The notes under the pieces were generated by a model, which saw only the letters and a program-made list of their open reading frames with translations, had not been told where the DNA came from and did no database searches. Source: Acidicapsa dinghuensis (GTDB taxonomy: Bacteria > Acidobacteriota > Terriglobia > Terriglobales > Acidobacteriaceae). From it: DNA of 64,000 nucleotides. Location: NCBI RefSeq assembly GCF_025685685.1, contig NZ_JAGSYH010000002.1, positions 172,768 to 236,767 on the forward strand, written 5' to 3'. The translations under genes were made by a program, and so were the position numbers. Below, in pieces: positions 8,635 through 16,053 of this stretch. Position 1 is the stretch's first letter; every line of letters starts with the position of its first letter.

Positions 8635-8693
8635 GCTCTACGCATGTGTTCCAGCTAATACATCGTCAAACAGCATCTCTTCCGGAGTAGATT

Positions 8694-9476
8694 GTGCGCA
8701 TAGCTTATTCCTTCATCGCGCGGGCTTTCGCAACCTTGCTCATCCTTGCTTCCACGACATCGATTCTCCACGCTCAGTACGGCAACAAAGGTGACGACGC
8801 CCCCGGATACAAGACTAGACCGCGAACTCTCACCACAACCTTCGTAAAGACGGGCCTCTACGTTATCAGCGGCGGCGGCGGCAACTCCGTCCTTCGCCTC
8901 AGCGGAGGCGGCCTCATCGTCGTCGACGGTAAACTGCCAGGCAACTACCCCGAACTCGCCCACATCATCCGCAAAATCGTCGACCAGCCAATACGCGTTC
9001 TCATCGACACCAACTATTACGTCAATCACACCGGCCTGAACGCCGATTTTCTTTCGGATGGCTCGCAGGTCATCGCTCAGCAAAGTGTCAAGCAGGCTCT
9101 GCAGAGCTATCACCCGGATAAAGCCTCCATCTCTCCTCCTTCGTTCACCTACGATAAGGAGCAAGATCTTCACTTCGGCCTCGTCGAGGTGCGCCTGCTC
9201 CACTTCGGCCCAGCTCGCACCAGCGGAGATACCATCGTCTACTTCCCCGAGCTCAAAGCTGTCGCTCTCGGTGATCTCTATACAGCCGATCCTAAGCCCG
9301 ATGAATCCGCCGGTGGCAGTCTCGCCGGATGGAGCACTACTCTCGGAGAGGTGCTTAAACTCGATTTCAACGTAGCTATTCCCGGTAACGGGCCGACTGT
9401 CACTAAATCAGATGTAGAGCAACTCAAATCGAGGATCGACGCCGCTCTCGCCCATCAATCAGCATCCAGCAGATAA
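8694..9476 (+). CDS. Exported metallo-beta-lactamase-fold protein with degenerate metal site
   Basis: 260 residues, signal peptide ending at LHAQ. It keeps the MBL layout: VDGKLPG, IRVLIDTNYYVNHTGLN, HFGPARTSGDTIVYFP, ALGDLY, AIPGNGP. In active relatives the second block reads THxHxDH; here it is Thr106-Asn-Tyr-Tyr-Val-Asn-His112. The later His is Arg175 (GPARTSGD rather than GPAHTDGD) and the PGHGP His is Asn232. Only His112 and Asp194 remain of the usual ligands. I infer a non-hydrolytic binding or scaffold protein. The GTG start at 8694 is chosen because CCGGAG lies six bases upstream and it gives a clean signal peptide. It may be co-transcribed with the propeller gene. Confidence 0.8.
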   Translation: MRIAYSFIARAFATLLILASTTSILHAQYGNKGDDAPGYKTRPRTLTTTFVKTGLYVISGGGGNSVLRLSGGGLIVVDGKLPGNYPELAHIIRKIVDQPIRVLIDTNYYVNHTGLNADFLSDGSQVIAQQSVKQALQSYHPDKASISPPSFTYDKEQDLHFGLVEVRLLHFGPARTSGDTIVYFPELKAVALGDLYTADPKPDESAGGSLAGWSTTLGEVLKLDFNVAIPGNGPTVTKSDVEQLKSRIDAALAHQSASSR

Positions 9477-9497
9477 GACCTGACAAGATAAGACCTG
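9471..9497. repeat. 12-bp direct repeat over the MBL-like stop codon
   Basis: AGATAAGACCTG occurs at 9471-9482 and again at 9486-9497, 15 bases apart. The first copy contains the TAA stop of the MBL-fold gene. Function unknown; it may be a small duplication. Confidence 0.5.
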
Positions 9498-9626
9498 GCA
9501 ATTGACGGTGTTTACCCATCTTTTAATGTCTTGATCAACCGGATCGCGCGTCCCGTACATGACAGCCGCGCTCGTGACAACAGTCACCGGCTCGCGTACT
9601 CTGATCGAGGACACTGTTTTCGGCCG

Positions 9627-10070
9627 ATGAAGCGCTGGCTCCAATTCGTTCCGCTCTTTCTCGCTGCCCTGCTCGCCGCGAACCCCGCTCTAGCCGAGCT
9701 TGCATGCGCTCTCCAGGCCACCAGCGGATGCTCGCGACATGCAGCCTGTTGCTCCATGACAATGCAGGAGCATGCCAACAACACGCCGGGCGATTCAGCC
9801 GCCGTGGAAGCACCTGGCTTTGATAACGCAGCACCCGCTGCTCCAATGGATGAGCAATGCGCCAAGGCTTGCGCCAGCGCCCTTTGCTCTCCTCGTCCAT
9901 TCCAGTCATCCGCTTCATCCATCACAACGGCTAAACTGGCGCCGATAACGGACTCCGCATATCAGCACGAGAATCTATTGGCCGTCTTCGGACCGGATGA
10001 CATCTGGCCTGGCGCACCACCTACGCCGACAATCTCACGCCACGTTCTCCTGCGAGTCTTCCGGATCTAG
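9627..10070 (+). CDS. Small exported Cys-rich protein
   Basis: 147 residues from the ATG at 9627, chosen because it opens directly into a signal peptide (MKRWLQFVPLFLAALLAANPALA); an upstream ATG at 9531 would bury it. The mature part has about ten cysteines in two clusters: ACALQATSGCSRHAACCSM and EQCAKACASALCS, with Met and His among them. Such Cys/Met/His spacing suits metal binding or disulfide cross-linking in the periplasm, but I recognise no family. The next small gene also encodes a secreted peptide with paired cysteines, so the two may act together. No metal transporter is adjacent. Confidence 0.55.
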   Translation: MKRWLQFVPLFLAALLAANPALAELACALQATSGCSRHAACCSMTMQEHANNTPGDSAAVEAPGFDNAAPAAPMDEQCAKACASALCSPRPFQSSASSITTAKLAPITDSAYQHENLLAVFGPDDIWPGAPPTPTISRHVLLRVFRI

Positions 10071-10152
10071 AGCGCTCTCCTCTGCCTCGTTTCGGAGCGG
10101 GCCTTGCCCATCTCTCGATACAGCTTCGTTTTAACGCAAAGGAGAATTTCCT

Positions 10153-10290
10153 ATGTTTCGCAAAGCAATCGTTCTGTCCGCCACACTCATTTTCTCTCTC
10201 AGCCTGCTCGCACAACCTGCAACAGTGCTTCACTCCACAACGTCCTGCTGCACTTCCTCCTGCTGCACCGGCGGATCGTGCTGCTCATAG
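10153..10290 (+). CDS. 45-residue secreted peptide ending in three Cys-Cys pairs
   Basis: A strong ribosome site (AAAGGAG) lies eight bases before the ATG at 10153. Residues 1-20 form a signal peptide (MFRKAIVLSATLIFSLSLLA) and the short mature part ends TSCCTSSCCTGGSCCS, with three CC pairs in 15 residues. This suggests a metal-chelating or heavily oxidised peptide. The gene is followed by an excellent hairpin with a T-run at 10322-10350, supporting it as a real transcribed unit with the Cys-rich gene 82 bases upstream. The function is unknown. Confidence 0.6.
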   Translation: MFRKAIVLSATLIFSLSLLAQPATVLHSTTSCCTSSCCTGGSCCS

Positions 10291-10321
10291 ATAGTCTGTT
10301 GCGCTGTTAGTTAGTTCATCC

Positions 10322-10350
10322 TGCGGCGGCCCTCATCGGCCGCCGCATTT
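10322..10350 (+). terminator. Rho-independent terminator after the Cys-pair peptide
   Basis: Perfect 10-base arms, TGCGGCGGCC at 10322-10331 and GGCCGCCGCA at 10338-10347, with a CTCATC loop and a short TTT tail. Confidence 0.75.
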
Positions 10351-10369
10351 GAGCCCTGTCGCACGATCG

Positions 10370-10525
10370 TCAGAGCACATTCAGCAGATACGCAATCAGC
10401 AGGATCAGCAGAATCGTTCCCAGCCCGATGCCTGCTCCGCCGCCATAACCCCAGCGGCCATAGCCGTAATATCCACCGCCGCCGCCCAAAATCAATATCA
10501 GCAAAATGATAATCACAAGCGTCAT
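10370..10525 (-). CDS. DUF3309-like small membrane protein
   Basis: 51 residues from the ATG at 10525, which follows AAGGAAA; longer upstream reading is unlikely to be translated. The peptide has two short hydrophobic stretches (TLVIIILLILIL and ILLILLIAYLLNVL) around a Gly/Tyr-rich loop (GGGGGYYGYGRWGYGGG). This matches the layout of the small DUF3309 proteins known from proteobacteria and acidobacteria. Function unknown; probably inner membrane. Convergent with the Cys-pair peptide. Confidence 0.7.
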   Translation of the reverse strand: MTLVIIILLILILGGGGGYYGYGRWGYGGGAGIGLGTILLILLIAYLLNVL

Positions 10526-10749
10526 ATTCGTTTCCTTTCTTCTTTTGCCTGTTTGTCTTCCAGCCGGAACCGCTTCAATGCATACCTGGCGCAAGAAACG
10601 CGATACAAAAACTAAGGCATTGGAAGAGAGCAAGCCCGCTGAGGTTGGCTTCATCTCAAAGACAAACAGCAAACCTGTTGCAAACCGCACACGATCCACT
10701 AACAGGACATAAGGCTGCCCGCCTGCCATACTTTCAAGAGAAAGAAATA

Positions 10750-12252
10750 GTGCCTACCGACCCACAATTCGCCCCCGGTTTCATGGCTGCCCGCGCCATC
10801 GTCGCGCGCCTCCGTGCGGAGGGTCATCAGGCATACCTCGCTGGCGGTTGTGTCCGCGATCTGCTTCTCGGCCCCAACCCCAAGGACTATGACGTAGCCA
10901 CCAGCGCCACACCTGACATCGTCCTCAACCTCTTCCCGCGCACCTTCGCCGTCGGCGCCCACTTCGGCGTCGTCATCGTTGCCGATGAAGTCGATGCTCA
11001 TTACGTCCAGACAGAAGTCGCAACCTTCCGCTCCGACGGAGCCTATTCCGATGGCCGCCACCCCGACGCTGTCCGCTATACCCTGAGCGCCGAAGAAGAC
11101 ATCCAGCGCCGTGACTTCACCATCAACGGCCTCCTGCTAGACCCTGAAGCCTTGAGCCTCAATCCCCACGAATCACCCAATACCATTTCGGCCTCAGACG
11201 AGGCCCCTCACACTTCACACTCACACTCGCCTCTCTCGGGTGTCCCAGGTCTCGAACTTGAGACCTGGGATCAACTGAAGCTCCGTCCTCACGTGCTTGA
11301 TTTCGTAGGCGGTCTCGCCGACCTCAACTCCGGCATCCTTCGCGCTATCGGCTTGCCCCTTCGCCGCTTCGAAGAAGACCGCCTGCGGATGCTCCGCGCC
11401 ATCCGATTCGCCGCGCGCTTCGGCTATGCAATCGAACCGGCCACCTTTGCCGCCATCCAGTCCCTCGCACCGCGTATCGCCAGCGTCAGCCGCGAACGCA
11501 TCCGCGAAGAGCTCACCCGCATGCTCACCGAGGGCCACGCCCGCCGCGCCTTCGAGCTGCTCGACACCTCCGGCCTGCTCATTCACGTCCTGCCCGAAGC
11601 CGCAAAGCTCAAAGGCGTCGAACAGCCCCCGCAATTCCACCCCGAGGGTGATGTCTGGACCCACACCCTCATGCTCCTCGAACAACTAGAAGCCGGCAGC
11701 CCAATGACCCTCGCATGGGGAGCACTCCTGCACGACATCGGCAAGCCCGCCACCTTCCAGCCGCCAACCACTCCAAACGACCGCATCCGCTTCAACGGAC
11801 ACGTTGAAGTCGGAGTCGCCATTGGCGCGGACATCTGCCGCCGCATGCGCTTCTCCAATGAAGAAACCACTCAGATCCTCGCCCTCATCGAAAACCACAT
11901 GCGCTTCGGCGATGTACACCGCATGAAAGCCGCCACACTCAAGCGGTTCTTCCGCCTCGATCGATTCCCCGAACACCTCGCCCTGCACCGCATGGATTGC
12001 AACGCCAGTCACGGCAGCCTGGACAACTATCACTTCGCCCGCGAGCAATACAAAGCAATCCCCGAAGAAGAAGTCCGCCCGACACCTTTACTCACCGGTC
12101 GCGACCTCATCGCCCTCGGCTACCATCCCGGCCCAACCTTCAAAACCATCCTTCATACCATCGAAGAGGCCCAACTCGAAGGCGCCATTCAAACAACCGA
12201 AGAAGCCCTGGCTTTAGCGAAACAACAATTCCCACTGACCCCTGATCTCTGA
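10750..12252 (+). CDS. CCA-adding enzyme / PcnB-like tRNA nucleotidyltransferase with HD domain
   Basis: 500 residues from a GTG at 10750 behind AGAGAAAG; an ATG at 10783 is an alternative. The head domain has AGGCVRDLLLG and the catalytic DYD of PKDYDVATSA, then RRDFTINGLLLDPEA and the RNA-binding RRFEEDRLRMLRAIRFAARFGY. The C-terminal half has an HD phosphohydrolase motif (LLHDIGKPATF), so it may also trim 2',3'-cyclic phosphates as HD-type CCA enzymes do. It adds or repairs the CCA end of tRNAs. Odd: an insert of about 45 residues (135-180) separates LLLDPEA from VLDFVGGLADL. It is encoded by dispersed repeats, including an 11-base-arm palindrome. The last residues (LTPDL) and the stop also lie in a repeat. 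Confidence 0.9.
   Translation: MPTDPQFAPGFMAARAIVARLRAEGHQAYLAGGCVRDLLLGPNPKDYDVATSATPDIVLNLFPRTFAVGAHFGVVIVADEVDAHYVQTEVATFRSDGAYSDGRHPDAVRYTLSAEEDIQRRDFTINGLLLDPEALSLNPHESPNTISASDEAPHTSHSHSPLSGVPGLELETWDQLKLRPHVLDFVGGLADLNSGILRAIGLPLRRFEEDRLRMLRAIRFAARFGYAIEPATFAAIQSLAPRIASVSRERIREELTRMLTEGHARRAFELLDTSGLLIHVLPEAAKLKGVEQPPQFHPEGDVWTHTLMLLEQLEAGSPMTLAWGALLHDIGKPATFQPPTTPNDRIRFNGHVEVGVAIGADICRRMRFSNEETTQILALIENHMRFGDVHRMKAATLKRFFRLDRFPEHLALHRMDCNASHGSLDNYHFAREQYKAIPEEEVRPTPLLTGRDLIALGYHPGPTFKTILHTIEEAQLEGAIQTTEEALALAKQQFPLTPDL
11207..11230 (+). repeat. CTCACACTTCACACTCACACT repeat copy 1 (inside the CCA-enzyme gene)
   Basis: A copy of the CTCACACTTCACACTCACA family lies in frame within the gene and encodes part of the Ser/His-rich insert HTSHSHSP. 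Other copies are at 13508, 20754, 20794, 24376 and 24492. Confidence 0.8.
11243..11270. repeat. Palindromic repeat inside the CCA-enzyme gene
   Basis: Perfect 11-base arms (TCCCAGGTCTC and GAGACCTGGGA) around GAACTT. Its architecture, CCC...TCT, a TTG-like centre, AGA...GGG, is shared with the intergenic palindrome at 22723-22748. It is translated as part of the insert. Confidence 0.7.
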
Positions 12253-12265
12253 CCCCTGATCTCTG
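12235..12265. repeat. CTGACCCCTGATCT repeat at the CCA-enzyme stop
   Basis: Two tandem CTGACCCCTGATCT units. The first supplies the last codons and the TGA stop of the CCA-adding enzyme. Same family as 6151, 20828 and 21517. Confidence 0.6.
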
Positions 12266-12285
12266 TTTACTGACCACCGCTCACT

Positions 12286-13488
12286 GTGAAATACGACACC
12301 ATCATCCTCGGCGCCGGAGCAGCCGGCCTCTTCTGCGCCGCCACAGCCGCTCAGCGCAATCGTCGCGTCGCTGTCCTCGAACACGGTCCATTACCCGGCC
12401 GCAAAATCCTCATCTCCGGCGGAGGCCGCTGCAACTTCACCAACCTCAACACCTCACCCGACCGCTTTCTCTCGCAAAATCCCCACTTCGCCAAATCCGC
12501 GCTCGCCCTCTACACCCCGCACCACTTCCTTGAGCTCGTCCATCGCTACAACATCCCCTGGCACGAGAAAACCCTCGGCCAGCTCTTCTGCGACCACTCC
12601 GCCCACGCCATCCTCGACATGCTCCTCGCCGAGTGCAGCCGCTCAGCACCCCCAGTCGACCTCATCTACGACGCCCACAGCATCCGCGTCGAACACGACT
12701 CCTCCGGTTTCCGCATCGAGTGCGCCAAAGGCCACTTCACCAGCGAAACCCTCGTCATCGCCACCGGCGGCCTCAGCATCCCCACGCTCGGAGCCACCAG
12801 CTTCGGCTACGACCTCGCCCGCCAGTTTGGCCTCAACATCATCCCTCCCCGCCCGGTCTTAGTTCCGCTCACACTCGGCGGCAACGAAACATCATGGACA
12901 GGGCTATCCGGCGTCTCCACCACCGTCCGTGCCTCCACACCCGGCTGCAAGACCACCTTCATCGAGAAAGCGCTCTTCACCCACCGCGGCCTGAGTGGCC
13001 CCGCCATTCTGCAGATCTCCTCCTACTGGAAACCCGGCGAGTCCATCCTCCTCGACTTCGCCCCAGACCTGCCCAAAAACAAACGCCTCCTCGATCAGCT
13101 CTTCACCGGCCGCCGCGACCAGCCAGCCCTGCAAAAGGCCCTGCGCGACTACCTGCCAACGCGCCTCGCCGACCACATCGCAAATCAGTTTTCAGATGCA
13201 ATCTCAATCAAAGGCCAGATCAAGGGCTGGACCAATCCTGCCCTCGAAGCCCGCGAACGATCCCTGCGCAAATGGGCCTTTCACCCCAGCGGCACCGAAG
13301 GCTTCCAGAAAGCCGAAGTCACCGCCGGCGGCATCGACACCGCAGCCCTCAACTCCCGCACCATGGAAGCCAAATCAGTCCACGGCCTCTTCTTCATCGG
13401 CGAAGTCGTCGACGTCACCGGCCATCTGGGCGGTTATAACTTCCAGTGGGCCTGGGCCTCAGCCGTCGCAGCTGCTCGATCTGTCTAG
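12286..13488 (+). CDS. HI0933-family flavoprotein (NAD(P)/FAD-dependent oxidoreductase, BaiN/RdsA-like)
   Basis: 400 residues starting with GTG at 12286, which places the FAD-binding GAGAAGLFCAATAA right at the N-terminus as the family requires. SGGGRCNFTN is the hallmark of the HI0933/aminoacetone-oxidase-like family. The end has VTAGGI, FIGEVVDVTGHLGGYNFQWAWASA, the second FAD-contacting region. It is a soluble flavoenzyme; members have been linked to bile-acid or other enoate reduction, but most have no known substrate. It begins 33 bases after the CCA enzyme and is probably co-transcribed with it. Its 3' flank carries a CACACTTCACACTCACACT repeat. Confidence 0.88.
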   Translation: MKYDTIILGAGAAGLFCAATAAQRNRRVAVLEHGPLPGRKILISGGGRCNFTNLNTSPDRFLSQNPHFAKSALALYTPHHFLELVHRYNIPWHEKTLGQLFCDHSAHAILDMLLAECSRSAPPVDLIYDAHSIRVEHDSSGFRIECAKGHFTSETLVIATGGLSIPTLGATSFGYDLARQFGLNIIPPRPVLVPLTLGGNETSWTGLSGVSTTVRASTPGCKTTFIEKALFTHRGLSGPAILQISSYWKPGESILLDFAPDLPKNKRLLDQLFTGRRDQPALQKALRDYLPTRLADHIANQFSDAISIKGQIKGWTNPALEARERSLRKWAFHPSGTEGFQKAEVTAGGIDTAALNSRTMEAKSVHGLFFIGEVVDVTGHLGGYNFQWAWASAVAAARSV

Positions 13489-13507
13489 CAAAGCGCGCGG
13501 AGGCGCG

Positions 13508-13530
13508 TCACACTTCACACTCACACTTGC
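13508..13530 (+). repeat. CACACTTCACACTCACACT repeat copy 2
   Basis: TCACACTTCACACTCACACT in the 44-base gap between two convergent genes, same orientation as the copy at 11207. Confidence 0.8.
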
Positions 13531-13532
13531 TT

Positions 13533-14321
13533 TTACTGAGGTTGTTGCGGTTGCGTAGGCTGCTGCCCTTGCGGCTGCGCAGGCCGCGGCGGCGGCGCGC
13601 CAGCCCGCTTCGGCGGCGTCAGCACAAATCCCTTCCGCGCCAGCGCAAATCCCTCATTTGGCCACTCCGTCTGCAACAGCTCATTCTGCGGCCCTGAGAA
13701 GACTTCCGCCTTCGTCGCGTCATACGTCACCGTGTAATGATTCACCGCAATCTGGCGGCCATCCAGCGTTCCCTGCATCGGCGCATCCGTCATGATGCGC
13801 ATCGCAGACTCCGACCCAGTCTGCTTCGGTATCAACGCCCACAGCCCCGCGTTGTTATGCGCCGCTCCCAGATACAGCATCATCTGCAAACCTGCCGGAT
13901 CAAAATCCGGCATAAACACCCCCAGCGCATGATGCGCGAGCGGCGTGTGGATCACCTGCCCGTTCGCATTGATGTTCATCAAAAACTGCTGTCCCTGCGC
14001 GTCCGTCTCCACCTTTGCTCCGGTGCCGTTCACCTTGCCGTCCAGCGAAACATGCAGCAGATGATGGGCCGCATCCAAAGTGCCCTTCTGGTCAAAACTG
14101 TAGTCCAGTTGCGGCATCTTGACATTTGCCTTCGAATCGAAGGCGAAGCCTCCGCCCTGCTGCGCAATCTTCAACTCCGCCGAACCCACCGTCGTGCCAT
14201 TCTGGCTCAGCACATAACTCTGGGCCTCAAGCCGCGCGGCCAATAACCCGGCAACCATCACTCCGGCAGTCCCGAGCCAGAGGATCTTTCCCACTTTCGT
14301 CAGTTTTCCATGCGCGCACAT
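13533..14321 (-). CDS. Exported protein of unknown function with Pro/Gln-rich tail
   Basis: 262 residues from ATG 14321, preferred because GGAG lies eight bases upstream; a GTG at 14342 is possible. A signal peptide (ILWLGTAGVMVAGLLAARLEAQ) is followed by a beta-rich part of alternating hydrophobics (SYVLSQNGTTVGSAELKI, FDSKANVKMPQLDYSFDQKG) that resembles periplasmic or lipid-binding beta sheets. It ends in a disordered tail of Pro, Gln and Ala (PPPRPAQPQGQQPTQPQQPQ). I recognise no domain. It is convergent with the flavoprotein gene and upstream of nothing obvious in its direction. Confidence 0.65.
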   Translation of the reverse strand: MCAHGKLTKVGKILWLGTAGVMVAGLLAARLEAQSYVLSQNGTTVGSAELKIAQQGGGFAFDSKANVKMPQLDYSFDQKGTLDAAHHLLHVSLDGKVNGTGAKVETDAQGQQFLMNINANGQVIHTPLAHHALGVFMPDFDPAGLQMMLYLGAAHNNAGLWALIPKQTGSESAMRIMTDAPMQGTLDGRQIAVNHYTVTYDATKAEVFSGPQNELLQTEWPNEGFALARKGFVLTPPKRAGAPPPRPAQPQGQQPTQPQQPQ

Positions 14322-14394
14322 TCGCACTACTCCTATCCACACTCTCTATCTTTGTTTGACACCAAAAGAAACAAAGAGTTGCCCATCTGACACG

Positions 14395-14949
14395 TCACGA
14401 TTGCCCGCGCCAATCCTCTACCCTCAACCGGTACAGCACATGCCGCCGCATCACGTGCCCCTCTGCAATCATCGGATTATCAAAATCGTCCGCCTCATCC
14501 CGCATCATCCCCAGCTTCTCCATCACCCGCCGCGAACGCACATTCGCAGGCACGGTAAACGAAACAATCTCGCTCAATCCAAGTTCCTTAAATCCAAACC
14601 GCAGCGATGCGCGCGCCCCTTCCGTCGCCAACCCACGCCCCCAGAACTCCACCGCCAGCCGCCAGCCTATCTCCACGCAAGGCGTAAACGCCGCCTCAAA
14701 CGGTGCGACCGCCAGCCCCACGAAACCCGCAAACTGTCCGGTCTCCTTCAGCTCCGCAGCCCAGAAACCATATTCATGCCGTGCGAAATGGGCCATGACG
14801 CGATCCATGCTGGCATTGCTCTCCTGCTCCGTCTGCAGTGAAGGAAAAAACTCCCTCACCCGCGGATCGCGATTCATCGCCGCAAACGACGCGCGATCGC
14901 CATCACGCCATCGCCGAAGCACAAGCCGCTCTGTCTCAAGTTCACTCAT
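14395..14949 (-). CDS. GNAT-family N-acetyltransferase (RimJ/RimL type)
   Basis: 184 residues from ATG 14949 (MSELETERLVLRRW), the usual start of the RimJ/L-like family; an upstream start would add a non-conserved leader. The acetyl-CoA-binding region reads IGWRLAVEFWGRGLATEGARASLRFGF, followed by EIVSFTVPANVRSRRVMEKLGM, the family's C-terminal motif. Cytosolic. Acceptors in this group include ribosomal-protein N-termini and small molecules; the target here is open. Neighbours (sod and an unknown exported protein) give no clue. Confidence 0.88.
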   Translation of the reverse strand: MSELETERLVLRRWRDGDRASFAAMNRDPRVREFFPSLQTEQESNASMDRVMAHFARHEYGFWAAELKETGQFAGFVGLAVAPFEAAFTPCVEIGWRLAVEFWGRGLATEGARASLRFGFKELGLSEIVSFTVPANVRSRRVMEKLGMMRDEADDFDNPMIAEGHVMRRHVLYRLRVEDWRGQS

Positions 14950-15042
14950 CTCGTCTTTCAAAAACAGTAATGGCCGTAAGATACACCCCTCACGGAGCAC
15001 TCATCTCACGGCCACGTTTCGTCCTTATTTTTCGCTTACTGC

Positions 15043-15666
15043 TTATCCCTTGGCCGTTGCGAACCGCTTGTTCACTTCCGCCCAGTTCACCACATTCCAC
15101 CATGCTTCCAGATACTTCGGACGCAGGTTCTGATACTTCAGGTAATACGCGTGCTCCCAAACATCGTTGCCCAGAATCGGATACAGTCCCTGCGACAGCG
15201 GAGAATCCTGATTCGCCGTGCTGGTCACCTTCAGCTTCCCGTCGGCATACACCACCCACGCCCAGCCCGAACCAAACCGCTTCGCCCCGGCATCGTTAAA
15301 CGCCTTCTTCAGGCTCTCGAAATCGCCAAAATCCGCCTTGATCTGGCCTGCAATCGCGCCCGTAGGCTCGCCGCCAACACCTGCCGACCCAGCCGGCCCC
15401 ATGATCGTCCAGAACATCGAGTGATTCGAGTGGCCGCCGCCGTTGTTCTGCACCGCGCCGCGAATATCCTCGGGCACCGCCTTCAGATCGCTGATCAGAT
15501 CGTCCACCGATTTCGCAGCCAGCTCCGGGTGATTCGCCAGCGCCGTATTTACATTCGTGATATATGCCTGATGGTGCTTGTCATGATGAAAGTGCATCGT
15601 ATCCGCGTCGATAAAGGGTTCTAGCGCGGCATAGTCATAAGGAAGCGGTGGAAGTTCGTAAGCCAT
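15043..15666 (-). CDS. Superoxide dismutase (Fe/Mn family)
   Basis: 207 residues. Metal ligands are visible: His in [11 protein letters not shown], His in NHSMFW, and [12 protein letters not shown] (Asp and His). [11 protein letters not shown] and FGSGWAWVV favour the Mn-type or cambialistic branch over the strict Fe-type. It converts superoxide to oxygen and hydrogen peroxide. No signal peptide, so cytosolic. A strong ribosome site (AAGGAG) precedes ATG 15666. It is transcribed away from the glucoamylase gene. Confidence 0.95.
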   Translation of the reverse strand: MAYELPPLPYDYAALEPFIDADTMHFHHDKHHQAYITNVNTALANHPELAAKSVDDLISDLKAVPEDIRGAVQNNGGGHSNHSMFWTIMGPAGSAGVGGEPTGAIAGQIKADFGDFESLKKAFNDAGAKRFGSGWAWVVYADGKLKVTSTANQDSPLSQGLYPILGNDVWEHAYYLKYQNLRPKYLEAWWNVVNWAEVNKRFATAKG

Positions 15667-16053
15667 CTCGTTTCTCCTTCATTTGGGATTGTACTGGGCT
15701 GAATCGCCCGATTCCGTTACATCCTGATCACAGAAAACCGTTGCCCTGCTGGCGCCCGGTTCCTTTTCAGCCAGGCACGGCGCATAATGTCCATCCGGAA
15801 CGGGAAACCGTGACATTCTCCCGTCCCTGCACCCATAGATTCTGCGGTCGTGTTTTGCGCTTCAACTTGCGCTGTCAAAAGTGCTATTCCATAGATGCAG
15901 CTTTCCAATCATCTGTTCGCCAACTTCGATGGAACCGCGTTACCCTCCTCAACATCAGAATCTTGGGGAGAGAAAAAACGCCCTTTTTACCATTCATTGA
16001 ACATTGCAGGCTTACAAATAAGACCTGCCCGTAAGTCCCGGAAAGGATTTCCT
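15667..16053. other. Divergent intergenic region, sod / glucoamylase
   Basis: If the glucoamylase starts at the TTG at 16054, this 387-base stretch holds only upstream regions of the two divergent genes. It stays open in the glucoamylase frame back to an ATG at 15895, but that ATG lacks a ribosome site and the added residues look non-conserved. I saw no convincing promoter or hairpin. Confidence 0.4.

Noticed and set aside
15895..16053. N-terminal extension of the glucoamylase from an ATG
   Set aside because: No ribosome site upstream and residues unlike the family; the TTG at 16054 has a good site. It is not excluded.
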